Shown: positions 48,004 to 57,625, counted from the stretch's first letter. The stretch is 64,000 nt of DNA from Shewanella polaris (GCF_006385555.1 NZ_CP041036.1:1364001-1428000); one strand, 5' to 3'. The notes: a model not told the origin generated them from the letters alone. Made by a program: numbers and translations.

Positions 48004-48864
48004 ATGAGTCAGGTATTAAACGATTTATTGTCATTATTATCACTTGAAAAACTTGAGGATGGCCTGTTTCGTGGCCAAAGCCAAGATTTAGGTTTTGGAC
48101 ATGTGTTTGGTGGTCAGGTAATGGGGCAAGCATTAAGCGCGGCAAAACAAACCGTTAGTGAAGATCGCCATGTACATTCTTTACATTCATATTTTTTACG
48201 TGCTGGTGATGAAAAATTACCGATAATTTATGATGTTGAAAATATGCGTGATGGTGGCAATTTTAGTGCGCGTAGAGTGAAGGCTATTCAAAAAGGTCGA
48301 CCAATTTTTTATATGGCCTGTTCATTCCAGACTGTTGAAGAAGGTTTTAGTCATCAAGACAAAATGCCAAATGTGCCTGGGCCTGAGGGGTTGCTGAATC
48401 AACAAGAACTCGCGATGACCATGCGTGATAAAGTACCTGCGGCAATGCTTGAAAAGTTTATGGCAGATTCTCCAATAGAAATGCGCTCAGTTAATCCTAT
48501 TGATCCGATAGCTCCTAGTCCATGTGAACCTAAACGTTATGTTTGGATACGCGCTAATGGCCAAGTCCCTTCAGATCACAGTATTCAAGAATATTTACTC
48601 GCTTATGCATCAGACTTTAATTTTTTAGCCACCGCGACTCAACCCCATGGGGTGTCTTATTTAACGTCGGGCATGCGAATGGCGACTATTGATCATGCGA
48701 TGTGGTTTCATAGGCCATTTAATATGGAGGAGTGGCTTTTGTATTGTATTGATAGCCCAAATGCTGGCGGTGGGCGTGGTTTTGTTAAAGGACAGTTTTT
48801 TGATCAACAAGGACGCCTTGTGGCTTCGGCCACACAGGAAGGTTTAATCAGAATGACCAAGTAG
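48004..48864 (+). CDS. tesB: Acyl-CoA thioesterase II
   Basis: Hydrolyses medium and long acyl-CoAs. 286 residues with a double hotdog fold: first repeat GLFRGQSQDLGFGHVFGGQVMGQAL and HSLHSYFLRAGD; second repeat SDFNFLATATQPHG and MATIDHAMWFHRPFNMEEWLLYCIDSPNA, which includes the catalytic Asp of TesB (IDHAMWFH). The lipoprotein gene ybaY-like starts 10 bp later, the same neighbour as in E. coli. Confidence 0.95.
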   Translation: MSQVLNDLLSLLSLEKLEDGLFRGQSQDLGFGHVFGGQVMGQALSAAKQTVSEDRHVHSLHSYFLRAGDEKLPIIYDVENMRDGGNFSARRVKAIQKGRPIFYMACSFQTVEEGFSHQDKMPNVPGPEGLLNQQELAMTMRDKVPAAMLEKFMADSPIEMRSVNPIDPIAPSPCEPKRYVWIRANGQVPSDHSIQEYLLAYASDFNFLATATQPHGVSYLTSGMRMATIDHAMWFHRPFNMEEWLLYCIDSPNAGGGRGFVKGQFFDQQGRLVASATQEGLIRMTK

Positions 48865-48874
48865 GGTGAAAATA

Positions 48875-49276
48875 ATGATTAAGAAAAGAATAATATTAGT
48901 GTTTGTCGCTTTCATGACTTTGATGCTAAATGGTTGTGTAACCGTAGAACCAGAAAAACCTGTGATTGTTTATGGCTATGCCGGTTATGCTGAAAAAGTT
49001 GCCTTGCCTCAAGGTTGTAAAATTAACATTGCCTTGATTGATTTTAATACCCCTGGTGCGATTATTTCACAGAAAAATTTTGATATTGCCACAGCACCTG
49101 TACCGTTTAAATTTACCTTACCGGCGGAGTTAATTAATAATAGTATTGATTATGGTGTGGTTGCGATGATTACTTACCAAGGCAAGGCAATTTTTCAGAC
49201 TTATAATAAGTATCATGTGATCAATAACGGTCAATTTACCACTCAAGTCTTAATGAAGCGGGTTAAGCAAAGGTAA
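48875..49276 (+). CDS. ybaY: YbaY-like lipoprotein
   Basis: 133-residue lipoprotein of the YbaY/YscW-domain family. Signal peptide MIKKRIILVFVAFMTLML ends at lipobox LNGC (Cys about 21). The rest is a single beta-sandwich domain: KVALPQGCKINIALIDFNTP and PFKFTLPAELINNSIDYGVVAMITYQGKAIFQT correspond to the YbaY repeat. Function unknown. The ATG at 48875 has AGGG eight bases upstream; an in-frame GTG at 48866 is weaker. Order tesB-ybaY is as in E. coli. Confidence 0.85.
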   Translation: MIKKRIILVFVAFMTLMLNGCVTVEPEKPVIVYGYAGYAEKVALPQGCKINIALIDFNTPGAIISQKNFDIATAPVPFKFTLPAELINNSIDYGVVAMITYQGKAIFQTYNKYHVINNGQFTTQVLMKRVKQR

Positions 49277-49373
49277 CAACAACGTAGCTCACAAACTCTT
49301 AGCCCCGTCATTGATTTATTCATGTGACGGGTAATAATCTTTTTCTACCCTAATAGTGTTGTTTAGGTTGTTT

Positions 49374-50612
49374 ATGACAGAGTTAACCCCTATTTATCGT
49401 TCTCATGCGCAAACTCGTTTGATTTGGGCTTTGTGTATCGCTTCTATGGTGATTTATATTAATTTGTACACGGTACAAGGCATGTTGCCTTCTATTGCTG
49501 AGCATTTTGATGTGTCGGGCGCACAAGCCACTTTAGTGTTGTCTGTTACCAGTTTTACGTTGGCATTTTCATTGCTTTTTTATGCGATATTATCTGACAG
49601 AATTGGGCGGCTAGCTCCTATCGTCGTGAGTTTGTGGCTGTTAGCTGCATCAAATATCTTATTAATATTTGCTCAAACATTTGATGATTTATTGTGGGTG
49701 CGTTTACTGCAGGGAATTTTGTTAGCGGCAGTACCTGCAATTGCAATGGCGTATTTTAAAGATCAATTGGCACCTTCATTTATGCTGAAAGCTGCTGCTG
49801 TATACATAATGTCCAACAGTATTGGCGGAATCGCGGGGCGAATCTTTGGTGGATTGATGGCACAAAACTTGTCATGGCAGTCGTCTATGGGTTTGGTGTT
49901 TGTGGTGACATTAATGGGTGTGGCATTGGTAACATATTTATTACCACGAAAAGAAATTAAACCCCAAATAATTAAACAAAGAGTGTCGTTGCTACGTAAG
50001 GTTAAACAAGATATTGACGGTTTTGTGTTTCATTTGTCTGACTCTCAAATGCGCTTGGCTTATATTATTGGTGGCTTAGCATTTATGATGATGGTTAATC
50101 AGTTTAGCTTTATTCAGTTGCATATTATGGCTGAACCCTATGGTTTGAGTCGCTTTCACGCAACATTGATTTTTTTATGTTATTTAAGTGGCACCTTTGC
50201 GTCTTACCTGTCGGCAAAATGGATTGTACGTTATGGTTCAATGCCATTATTTAGGGTAGCACTATGCTTAATGCTAGTTGGTACCTTGTTGACCTTGGTG
50301 GATACACTAACAGCGATTGTTATCGGTTTTTTGATTAACGCTTGTGGTTTTTTCTTAACCCATAGCTGTTGCAATTCATTTGTGGCCATTCGAGCTACCA
50401 CTCATCGTGCTAAGGCTACATCGCTGTATTTATGTTGTTATTATCTTGGTGCCTCTTTAGGTGGGCCATACCTAATGTTGTTTTGGCATGAAGCTGAATG
50501 GAATGGGGTTGTGGTGGGGTCTATGAGCCTTTTAGCATTGTTGCTGGTGGCTATTTGGCGTTTAGGGATACATCAAAAGCAGCAGCTCGTTGATGTATCC
50601 GCGTCTAATTAG
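49374..50612 (+). CDS. MFS transporter (YnfM-like)
   Basis: Inner-membrane major facilitator superfamily carrier of 412 residues and 12 helices. Loop 2-3 carries the family motif as YAILSDRIGRLAPIV, and helix 5 has NSIGGIAGRIFGGLMAQNLSWQSSMG, typical of the drug-efflux/YnfM-like group. The substrate is not evident. The ATG at 49374 (AGG six bases upstream) is preferred to a TTG six codons earlier. Its stop codon overlaps the end of the convergent dctD gene, with no terminator between them. Confidence 0.85.
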   Translation: MTELTPIYRSHAQTRLIWALCIASMVIYINLYTVQGMLPSIAEHFDVSGAQATLVLSVTSFTLAFSLLFYAILSDRIGRLAPIVVSLWLLAASNILLIFAQTFDDLLWVRLLQGILLAAVPAIAMAYFKDQLAPSFMLKAAAVYIMSNSIGGIAGRIFGGLMAQNLSWQSSMGLVFVVTLMGVALVTYLLPRKEIKPQIIKQRVSLLRKVKQDIDGFVFHLSDSQMRLAYIIGGLAFMMMVNQFSFIQLHIMAEPYGLSRFHATLIFLCYLSGTFASYLSAKWIVRYGSMPLFRVALCLMLVGTLLTLVDTLTAIVIGFLINACGFFLTHSCCNSFVAIRATTHRAKATSLYLCCYYLGASLGGPYLMLFWHEAEWNGVVVGSMSLLALLLVAIWRLGIHQKQQLVDVSASN

Positions 50613-51982
50613 CTCTCGATAAATTGCTTTCTATCAAGGTCGAACTTGCGCATTTTATCGTACAAGGTTTTACGTGGTAGCTCGAGTTGTTCCATGGTTA
50701 ATTTGATGCTGCCTTTATTGTGACTTAATGCTTCTTCAATCTGCATTCGTTCAAAAAACTCAACTCGTTGTTGCAGTGACATACTCGTGTGCATGGTGGT
50801 GTGATTGTCTAAGTTACCTGCAAAAGCGGCTTCAGCGCCAAGTAATACGTAACGCTCGGCTAAATTGCGTAATTCACGCACATTGCCTGGCCAATCATGA
50901 GAGCTAAGCACTATGGTTTGTTGAGGAGTTAATGCGATTAACGCTTTATGGTAACGTGCAGATGCAATGCGAGCGAAGTGCAAAAATAATAACGGTATGT
51001 CTTCGAGACGTTCTCGAAGTGGTGGGATGACGATGGTGACTAAGTTTAGACGATAAAGTAAATCTTGTCTGAATAGACCTTGCTCGCATAATTTTTGTAG
51101 GTTGAGTTTTGTGGCGGCAATCACCCGAATATCTAGATCGATAAGGGTATTAGATCCTAAACGTTCTACTTTTCGGTCTTCTAACACTCGAAGTAATTTA
51201 ACTTGCAAAGCCATTGGGGTACTTTCGATTTCATCTAAAAATAGCGTGCCACCGTTGGCGTATTCGAATTTACCAATACGACGTTTATCTATACCGGTAA
51301 AAGCTCCTGATTCTGCACCAAAGAGTTCGCTTTCGATTAAGTTTTCAGGGATTGCCCCGCAGTTAATAGCAACAAAGTTGGCTTTGTTTCGATAGCAATG
51401 ATCATGTAAATAGCGTGCGACTAATTCTTTACCAGCACCAGTTTCACCTTCAATCATAATATCTGCCGGTGTGTCGAGTACTTGGTCGATTAAGTTACGC
51501 ATCTTCATTATGCCTGGGCTGTTGCCTAGAATTCGTGGGCCAGGTGCGATGTGAGATTCTAGTTCGCGCTTTAATTTTCGGTTTTCTAGGGTTAAAGATC
51601 GTTTATCCAATGCGCGTTTGGTCACATCTAATATATGTTCGTTGTTAAACGGTTTTTCGATAAAGTCGTAAGCACCTTTTTTTAATGCATCGACTGCCAT
51701 GGCAATATCACCAAATCCGGTCAGCAATACAACGGGCAAGTCATTATCTTGCTTCTTTAGTTGTTGTAATAAGCTTAAGCCATCTAATTGTGGCATATTC
51801 ACATCGGAGATTATTATCCCTGGCCAATTTGGACTGATGTGGTGAGCAATGATCTGTGGGTCGGTAATGGCCAAAGCTTTGATGTTTTCGAGCTTAAATA
51901 ATTGCTGTAATACTGTGCCGATATACGGCTCATCGTCAACAATAATGACTTGGTAGTTGTTGATGTCTTGTATTTGGGTCAC
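50609..51982 (-). CDS. dctD: Sigma-54-dependent C4-dicarboxylate response regulator DctD
   Basis: 457-residue NtrC-family activator. Receiver domain (about 12-125) with the phospho-acceptor Asp in IIISDVNMPQLDG. AAA+ domain (about 150-380) has Walker A GETGAGKE, the sigma-54 contact loop GAFTG, Walker B GGTLFLDEI and the arginine-finger region. A C-terminal Fis-type helix-turn-helix ends GSIKLTMEQLELPRKTLYDKMRKF. Two base pairs separate it from dctB. Its target is most likely the sigma-54 promoter of dctP at 57108-57123. Confidence 0.93.
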   Translation of the reverse strand: MTQIQDINNYQVIIVDDEPYIGTVLQQLFKLENIKALAITDPQIIAHHISPNWPGIIISDVNMPQLDGLSLLQQLKKQDNDLPVVLLTGFGDIAMAVDALKKGAYDFIEKPFNNEHILDVTKRALDKRSLTLENRKLKRELESHIAPGPRILGNSPGIMKMRNLIDQVLDTPADIMIEGETGAGKELVARYLHDHCYRNKANFVAINCGAIPENLIESELFGAESGAFTGIDKRRIGKFEYANGGTLFLDEIESTPMALQVKLLRVLEDRKVERLGSNTLIDLDIRVIAATKLNLQKLCEQGLFRQDLLYRLNLVTIVIPPLRERLEDIPLLFLHFARIASARYHKALIALTPQQTIVLSSHDWPGNVRELRNLAERYVLLGAEAAFAGNLDNHTTMHTSMSLQQRVEFFERMQIEEALSHNKGSIKLTMEQLELPRKTLYDKMRKFDLDRKQFIES

Positions 51983-51984
51983 GT

Positions 51985-53781
51985 TTACACTTCCTCACGT
52001 AAATAAAGCGGCAAAATAATATGAAAAATGGCGCCACCTTGTTGTGCATTCTCGACAGTGATAGAGCCTTGCATTGATTCGATTATTCGCTGCGATATAG
52101 ATAATCCTAGCCCTAATCCTTGGCGTTCACTGGTGGTGTAGTAGGGCTCAAATATTTTACTCATTTGGCTTTCTCTTACGCCTGGACCATTGTCTTGAAT
52201 ATTAATATTCACTTTACTGTCGCAATAGACTTCAATTCGCAACTGTCGTTCAGTGGATTGCTGCATTGCAACAATGGCATTACTTATTAAGTTAACTAAT
52301 ACTTGTTGTAGTCTGACACTGTCGCCCCATATTTGGCATTTTCCATCTAATAACGTTAATGACAACCTAACACTCTGTTTGTCCATTTCGGGCTGAACGA
52401 TAGTGAGTGCTTGCTCAATGGATTGGTTAACTTCAATGGCACTATCTTTACCTTGGGATTTGCGAGTAAAACTCTTAAATTGACCAATAATATCAGCAAG
52501 TCTGTCAGTTAGTTCTATCATTATTTTGATATTACTTCCCGCATCATCAATCATATTACGATCTATAAACGTTTGAGTATTTTGGGCGTAACTTCTTAAT
52601 GCAGCCAAAGGTTGATTAAGTTCATGGTTAATGCTGGCAGAAAGACCGCCAATCACAGTAAGCTTTGCTGCTTGGATTAGTTCATCTTGGGTATCTTTAA
52701 GCTGCGTGTTGGCTTGTTCTAATGCTAAGGTACGGTCTTTTACGCGTTGTTCTAGTTGATTTTGTTCTTGACGCATTCTGCGCAAATTTTTACGACGCTC
52801 TATACTGTACAGTATAAATAATGCCAATAATAAATACAGGGTAGCGGCCAATAACATGACCGGTGGTAACGATTCATATAAAGGCTTCATTGGCGCGAGA
52901 ATATGAACGTTCCAATTAGCATTTGGCATTAATTGATGCCGTTCGAGGTATTTAGCGTTCCCGTCTAATGATGATATTTTATATACCTGAGATGTATCGG
53001 CATCACTGACGATAAAACCAGGGCTCAAACGGAGTTCTCCAATAGGCCTGTTTGCATACCGTTTGGAAGCATTTAGCGAAAAACGTTTGGCTTGTGTTAG
53101 CGGTGTTAATGAATTAAATCGCCAACTATTTATACTCGAAAGAAATACGATATTATCAGGGTCACTGATCATAAATTCATATTGACTGGCAATTGCAATT
53201 CCACTACTTTGTTGCTCAATCAAACTAATATCGACTTTTACTACTATAACTCCTAATACCACACCCTTATGATAAACCGGATTCGCAAAATAAAAGCCAC
53301 GTTTATTTGATGACGTTCCAACCGCGTAATATTGCCCTGACTTGCCCGAGATAGCATCAATAAAGTAGGGCCTAAATGAATAGTCATTATTGATAAAAGA
53401 GTTTGGTATATTCCAATTACTGGCTGCAATAGCGACACCGAGTGCATCTGTAAGGTAAATGTCTGATGATTCGGTAACTTGTTGCAACTCAGATAGATAA
53501 GCGTTGAGTTTTTCAATCGTTTGAGGGTTTTGCTGATCGAGTAAGCCCTGTTCTAAAATGGGGTTCTGTGCTAGTACCGCTGGGATATTTTCGTAATGTG
53601 AAAGTGCATTATCAATAAAAATCACCAATTCATTGATTTGTTTATCAGACTGTTCGGCAATTGTCTCTGTGCCTTGTTCCAGTAAATACCAATATGTAAT
53701 TTTTAGAGTGAATAACAGGCCTATAATAAGCAACATGCCTATAAAGAAATTCCGTTTTTTGATACTAGAGAATGAAAGCAT
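51985..53781 (-). CDS. dctB: C4-dicarboxylate sensor histidine kinase DctB
   Basis: 598-residue membrane sensor kinase. Helix at about 12-34, a periplasmic double Cache-type sensor domain (about 35-305) with a DctB-like second-half segment KRYANRPIGELRL, and a second helix at about 308-330. Then a coiled coil (about 332-385), the HisKA box SASINHELNQPLAALRSYAQN and the HATPase with NLISNAIVAMQ, DNGPGV and GLGLGLSISQRI. It probably binds succinate, fumarate or malate in the periplasm. It lies 89 bp after the terminator that closes dctPQM, so it likely has its own promoter. Confidence 0.93.
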   Translation of the reverse strand: MLSFSSIKKRNFFIGMLLIIGLLFTLKITYWYLLEQGTETIAEQSDKQINELVIFIDNALSHYENIPAVLAQNPILEQGLLDQQNPQTIEKLNAYLSELQQVTESSDIYLTDALGVAIAASNWNIPNSFINNDYSFRPYFIDAISGKSGQYYAVGTSSNKRGFYFANPVYHKGVVLGVIVVKVDISLIEQQSSGIAIASQYEFMISDPDNIVFLSSINSWRFNSLTPLTQAKRFSLNASKRYANRPIGELRLSPGFIVSDADTSQVYKISSLDGNAKYLERHQLMPNANWNVHILAPMKPLYESLPPVMLLAATLYLLLALFILYSIERRKNLRRMRQEQNQLEQRVKDRTLALEQANTQLKDTQDELIQAAKLTVIGGLSASINHELNQPLAALRSYAQNTQTFIDRNMIDDAGSNIKIMIELTDRLADIIGQFKSFTRKSQGKDSAIEVNQSIEQALTIVQPEMDKQSVRLSLTLLDGKCQIWGDSVRLQQVLVNLISNAIVAMQQSTERQLRIEVYCDSKVNINIQDNGPGVRESQMSKIFEPYYTTSERQGLGLGLSISQRIIESMQGSITVENAQQGGAIFHIILPLYLREEV

Positions 53782-53820
53782 TCATATTCCCTGTGGCTAT
53801 TATGACTTAGTGATGAGATA

Positions 53821-53849
53821 AAAAAACGAGCCTTAATTAAGGCTCGTTT
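53821..53849 (-). terminator. Intrinsic terminator after dctM
   Basis: On minus, palindromic stem ACGAGCC / GGCTCGT with TTAATTAA in the loop is followed by seven T, 21 bp after the dctM stop. It separates dctPQM from dctBD. Confidence 0.9.
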
Positions 53850-53869
53850 ATAATACGCTAATTATTAAA

Positions 53870-55267
53870 CTAGTAACCGTTTAATTTGTCGATGTATTCC
53901 GGTAGAAATAGTGAAATCTGTGGAATATAAGTAATTAACATTAAGAAACCGAGTAACAGTACTAGCCAAGGTAGGCAGGACTGAATGACCCATCCCATAC
54001 TTTTACCGGTAATCCCAGCCGTAACAAAGAGATTGAGTCCTACGGGCGGTGTGAGCATGCCTATCTCCATGTTTACTACCATAATGATCCCGAGGTGGAT
54101 AGGGTCAATACCAAGTTGGGTTGCTATAGGAAACAGAATGGGGGCCATAATTAACAAAATGGCTGAAGGTTCCATAAAGTTACCGGCGGCTAATAATAAT
54201 AAGTTAACTATGATTAAAAAGCCCCATGCTGGTAGGCCTAAACTCACAATTGCTTCTGCAATAATGTGCGGGATACGTTCAGTTGTTAAAACGTGCGCAA
54301 ATAGCATTGCATTGGCAATAATGAACAACAACATAATACTGACTTTAGCGCCATCTCGTACAACATGACGAATTTCTTTATCAATAGGTGTTTTGATAAC
54401 AGCAAGTAGCATGTAGGCAATGTTTCGTAATGAAGCGACCACTATAGATTCTTGTTTATTACGCCAAGCAACATTTTTGAGTGGCCCAATATCACGATAT
54501 CCAAATACAGCAATAAAGTAAGCATATACACAAGCTACAGCAGCGGCTTCAGTCGGACTCGCGACACCGCCATAAATGGCACCTAATACAATAAAGATTA
54601 ATGCTAAACCGCCAAAAGCCTTCGCACTTGATAAACCAAGGGCTTTTATTCCAGGGAAAGGACGTGAAGGGAGCTTTTTAATGCGGGCAACTATGTAGAT
54701 AGCCAACATTAAAATAAAGCCCATCATTAACCCTGGGATCAAGCCAGCCATAAACATTCTTGCTGCTGACACTTCAGTTGCTGCGGCATAAACCAGCATA
54801 ACAATAGAAGGTGGGATTAAAATTCCTAATGTTCCTGATGTGGTAATTACACCCGCGGCAAATTTTTCTGGATAACCTGCGCGCACCATGCCGACAATGA
54901 CAATAGAACCAATTGCAGCAACAGTGGCTGGAGATGAGCCCGATACGGCTGCAAATAACATACAAGCCATAACGGATGCCATGGCAAGACCGCCACGTAT
55001 ATGACCGACACTGTCCATAGCAAAGTCGATAATACGCCTTGCTACACCACCAGTAGACAAAAATGCTGATGATAAAATAAAGAACGGGATGGCTAATAAG
55101 GTGTAATGTTCTGAGGTTGACCCATACAGTTTTAGTACAATTGAGGCGAGCGAATCATTTGAAAATAACAAAATAGTGAGTATGCTTGAAAAACCTAAGG
55201 CTATAGCAATAGGCATCCCAATCATCATGCAAATAAATAAAGCGAGAAATAGTGTGGCTATAGTCAT
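53870..55267 (-). CDS. dctM: TRAP transporter large permease DctM
   Basis: 465-residue inner-membrane protein with about 12-13 helices, the sodium-driven permease of the C4-dicarboxylate TRAP system. Family segments: GMPIAIALGFSSI, AVSGSSPATVAAIGSIVI, TSGTLGILIPPSIVMLVYA, MAGLIPGLMMG, and MVVNMEIGMLTPPVGLNLFVTAGI. Slightly longer than many DctM (about 425) because of an insert near residues 245-300. Shares its start base with the end of dctQ. Confidence 0.95.
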   Translation of the reverse strand: MTIATLFLALFICMMIGMPIAIALGFSSILTILLFSNDSLASIVLKLYGSTSEHYTLLAIPFFILSSAFLSTGGVARRIIDFAMDSVGHIRGGLAMASVMACMLFAAVSGSSPATVAAIGSIVIVGMVRAGYPEKFAAGVITTSGTLGILIPPSIVMLVYAAATEVSAARMFMAGLIPGLMMGFILMLAIYIVARIKKLPSRPFPGIKALGLSSAKAFGGLALIFIVLGAIYGGVASPTEAAAVACVYAYFIAVFGYRDIGPLKNVAWRNKQESIVVASLRNIAYMLLAVIKTPIDKEIRHVVRDGAKVSIMLLFIIANAMLFAHVLTTERIPHIIAEAIVSLGLPAWGFLIIVNLLLLAAGNFMEPSAILLIMAPILFPIATQLGIDPIHLGIIMVVNMEIGMLTPPVGLNLFVTAGITGKSMGWVIQSCLPWLVLLLGFLMLITYIPQISLFLPEYIDKLNGY

Positions 55268-55920
55268 TATTTCGCATCCTTATCATTTTGTTGTTCAGGT
55301 GATGCGGATAGTGCAGCTTCATCGATTAAATGCATACTGTCTTTAGCTTCGTCAGCCAATTGGAAGCCAACAGCCTGGTTCTTTAAGATAGCGATAAATA
55401 ATTCAATAAAACGCCAAGTGAGCATAGTGAAACCGATTATTATAATACTTTGAGATAACCAGATAGGTATTGCCCCGTCTTCTACATCAATACGTAAAGT
55501 CTCCCAAGCAAAATCAGGATCAAGTTGATGAATAAACCAAGCCGGAAAATCGATATCTTCCATAGGGATGCCAATTTGATACATTTGGCTGAGGTAGTCC
55601 CACGAACCTTTTAAAAATATTCCGCAGTAAACCAAGCAGCACAAGCATGCAAAGATAGCGACAGCTTTTTGAGGCTTACCTGACAATTTAGAAACAAAGG
55701 CATCAACACCGATATGAGCCCCTACTTTTACACCATAAGACATACCAAAAAGTACGAACCAACCACATAGAGTGAGGGTAAGTTCTTGGATCCATAAAAA
55801 ACCAGTATTAAAAAAGAATCGTGCAATGACTTCGCCAAAAACAAGCAATGTCATGAGTGTAATCAAAAGATTAAGGAACCCTTCTTCAAAATAACCAAAT
55901 AGTTTTGAAATCACGGTCAT
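55267..55920 (-). CDS. dctQ: TRAP transporter small permease DctQ
   Basis: 217-residue four-helix membrane protein that pairs with DctM. FEEGFLNLLITLMTLLVFGEVIARFFFNTGFLWIQEL holds helix 1 and the family signature; GWFVLFGMSYGVKVGAHIGVDA follows. There is a larger loop (about 105-150) before the last helix than in typical DctQ, and a polar tail. The ATG at 55920 with AAGGAG directly upstream is preferred to an in-frame codon at 56016, which would overlap dctP. Confidence 0.92.
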   Translation of the reverse strand: MTVISKLFGYFEEGFLNLLITLMTLLVFGEVIARFFFNTGFLWIQELTLTLCGWFVLFGMSYGVKVGAHIGVDAFVSKLSGKPQKAVAIFACLCCLVYCGIFLKGSWDYLSQMYQIGIPMEDIDFPAWFIHQLDPDFAWETLRIDVEDGAIPIWLSQSIIIIGFTMLTWRFIELFIAILKNQAVGFQLADEAKDSMHLIDEAALSASPEQQNDKDAK

Positions 55921-55987
55921 ACTCCTTGAATAAAAAAAGGGTGGCACTGATCCAGCAAGCAATTCAGTGCCACATTTAGTATTGAGA

Positions 55988-57007
55988 CTATTTGGTATTT
56001 GCAGCTTGTGCTGCATTAATCATGTCTTTACCAATTTGATCTTCAAATTTAGCCCAAACTGGTTTCATTGCATTAACCCATTGCTGACGATCCGCTGGCG
56101 TTAACGTCACTAATTCAGAACGTCCAGAATCTAAAATAGTTTGCTTATCTTTATTGCCTTTTTCTGCAGCAATGCTGTTGCCAAGTGTAATAGCTTCTTC
56201 AAGTGAAGATTTAAAGATTGCGCGTTTGTCAGCGGGTAGACTTTTCCAGAAAGTATTTGAGGTCACGACCATGTAATCTAAAACACCATGATTACTTTCT
56301 GTTATGTAGCTTTGCACCTCATAAAATTTCTTTGAATAGATATTTGACCAAGTATTTTCTTGACCATCAATAGCGCGTGTTTGTAACAGGGTGAACACTT
56401 CAGAGAAAGGCTTTTTAACCGGAATAGCACCAACAGCGTCAAACTGGGCGGCAATAACGTCAGACGCCATAATACGGAACTTTTTACCGTTAGCATCTTT
56501 AGGTAATTCTAGCGGGTCATTGGCAGAAAATTGCTTCATACCATTGTGAAGGTAACCTAGGCCGACAACACCTTTTCGATTCATTGAGTTCAATAGTTTT
56601 TGGCCCGCATCAGATTGTTGGAAGCGATCAACAGCCGCCATATCTTCAAATAAGAATGGTAAATCAAAGATTTGTAGTTTTTTGGTATAACGCTCAAACT
56701 TAGATAGTGATGGTGCTACAAACTGCACATCGTTTAACAGTAATGCTGCTAGCTCGTTGTTATCCCCAAATAACTGTGAGTTAGGAAATACGTTCACAAC
56801 ATATTCACCAGGTAAACGTTGTTCTATTAATTCTTTAAACTTAAGTGCCATTTGTCCTTTTGGTGTGTTCTCTGCAACAACATGAGAAAACTTAATTTCT
56901 ACAGGTTCAGCAAAAACATTAAAACTCGCTGCCAGAATTGAAGCTACAGCGGCTAGTTTAGCCATTGACTTTAGTGGACGTATAAAAGTATTTATCGATT
57001 TTTTCAT
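55988..57007 (-). CDS. dctP: TRAP transporter C4-dicarboxylate-binding protein DctP
   Basis: Periplasmic solute receptor of 339 residues. Sec signal peptide (KLAAVASILAASFNVFA) cleaved before EPVEIKFSHVVAENTPKG. The carboxylate-binding arginine is in KKFRIMASDVIAAQFDAVGA, and VFTLLQTRAIDGQENTWSNIYSKKFYEVQSY is the DctP signature, with the conserved Asn and Trp. Substrates likely succinate, fumarate and malate. First gene of dctPQM, under a sigma-54 promoter about 100 bp upstream. Confidence 0.95.
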   Translation of the reverse strand: MKKSINTFIRPLKSMAKLAAVASILAASFNVFAEPVEIKFSHVVAENTPKGQMALKFKELIEQRLPGEYVVNVFPNSQLFGDNNELAALLLNDVQFVAPSLSKFERYTKKLQIFDLPFLFEDMAAVDRFQQSDAGQKLLNSMNRKGVVGLGYLHNGMKQFSANDPLELPKDANGKKFRIMASDVIAAQFDAVGAIPVKKPFSEVFTLLQTRAIDGQENTWSNIYSKKFYEVQSYITESNHGVLDYMVVTSNTFWKSLPADKRAIFKSSLEEAITLGNSIAAEKGNKDKQTILDSGRSELVTLTPADRQQWVNAMKPVWAKFEDQIGKDMINAAQAANTK

Positions 57008-57107
57008 GGTAGTTAACTTCCTTTTTTTAGTGTTATATTTTCCTCAAGGTGGTGTCTTGCTCCAGAACAAGTACGCCATAAACGCTTTATGAGGATAGAT
57101 CAAACAT

Positions 57108-57123
57108 AGCAAGCATCAGGCCA
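57108..57123 (-). promoter_or_regulatory. Sigma-54 promoter of dctPQM
   Basis: On minus, TGGCCTGATGCTTGCT matches TGGCACG-N4-TTGCW with GG and GC 10 bp apart and only two mismatches in the -24 box. It points to dctP, giving a leader of about 90 nucleotides. It fits the DctB/DctD pair encoded next door. Confidence 0.85.
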
Positions 57124-57194
57124 GAATGTTAACTATTTGTAACCATATGATATTTATTAACTTTAATTTATGTGTGTATAGTTATACTGATTTA

Positions 57195-57257
57195 GTGTGT
57201 GGATAGTCACACACAGTGGGAATATAGTTGGGTGGAATGTCACACATTTTGTTGTGA
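57195..57257. promoter_or_regulatory. Two inverted repeats upstream of the dctP promoter (candidate DctD enhancers)
   Basis: GTGTGTGGATAGTCACACAC (57195-57214) and TGTCACACATTTTGTTGTGA (57238-57257) are dyads with TCACA/TGTGA arms, centred about 43 bp apart and 90-130 bp upstream of the sigma-54 promoter. This is where NtrC-type activators bind. The TGTGA arms also resemble CRP half-sites, an alternative. Confidence 0.55.
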
Positions 57258-57372
57258 TGCTATATAGATCCCATTAGAGATAATGGCTTATATGTGTATT
57301 GATTTAGTGAAAATAAATTTGATTATCTGTTGATGCGGATACATTGGATAACAGCGTAAAAAGGATACAAAC

Positions 57373-57399
57373 AAAAAAACCACCGCTAGGTGGTTTTTT
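57373..57399 (-). terminator. Terminator of the Ala/Glu tRNA array
   Basis: Stem AACCACC / GGTGGTT with loop GCTA and T tracts on both strands. It lies 40 bp beyond the last tRNA gene on minus. Confidence 0.88.
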
Positions 57400-57438
57400 G
57401 ATTCAAATATATAGAATTATATTCGAAAACTAAATAGT

Positions 57439-57514
57439 TGGTGGAGCTACACGGGATCGAACCGTGGACCTCTTCACTGCCAGCGAAGCGCTCTCCCAGC
57501 TGAGCTATAGCCCC
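57439..57514 (-). tRNA. tRNA-Ala(GGC)
   Basis: 76-nt cloverleaf, starts GGGGCTATAGCTCAGCTGGG, anticodon loop CTGGCAG, encoded CCA end. Identical in sequence to the copy at 60015-60090. Last gene of the minus-strand array. Confidence 0.97.
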
Positions 57515-57549
57515 AAATGTTAGTTAAATAATAACTAACATTTGAAATA

Positions 57550-57625
57550 TGGTATCCCATAGGGGATTCGAACCCCTGTTACCGCCGTGAAAGGGCGGTG
57601 TCCTAGGCCTCTAGACGAATGGGAC
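57550..57625 (-). tRNA. tRNA-Glu(TTC) copy 1
   Basis: 76-nt cloverleaf starting GTCCCATTCGTCTAGAGG, anticodon loop CTTTCAC, T-arm AGGGGTTCGAATCCCCT and encoded CCA. 35 bp from tRNA-Ala. Confidence 0.97.

Noticed and set aside
57195-57257. CRP sites as the sole explanation of the TGTGA/TCACA dyads upstream of dctP
   Set aside because: Possible, but the positions relative to a sigma-54 promoter fit a DctD enhancer better; kept as an alternative only.
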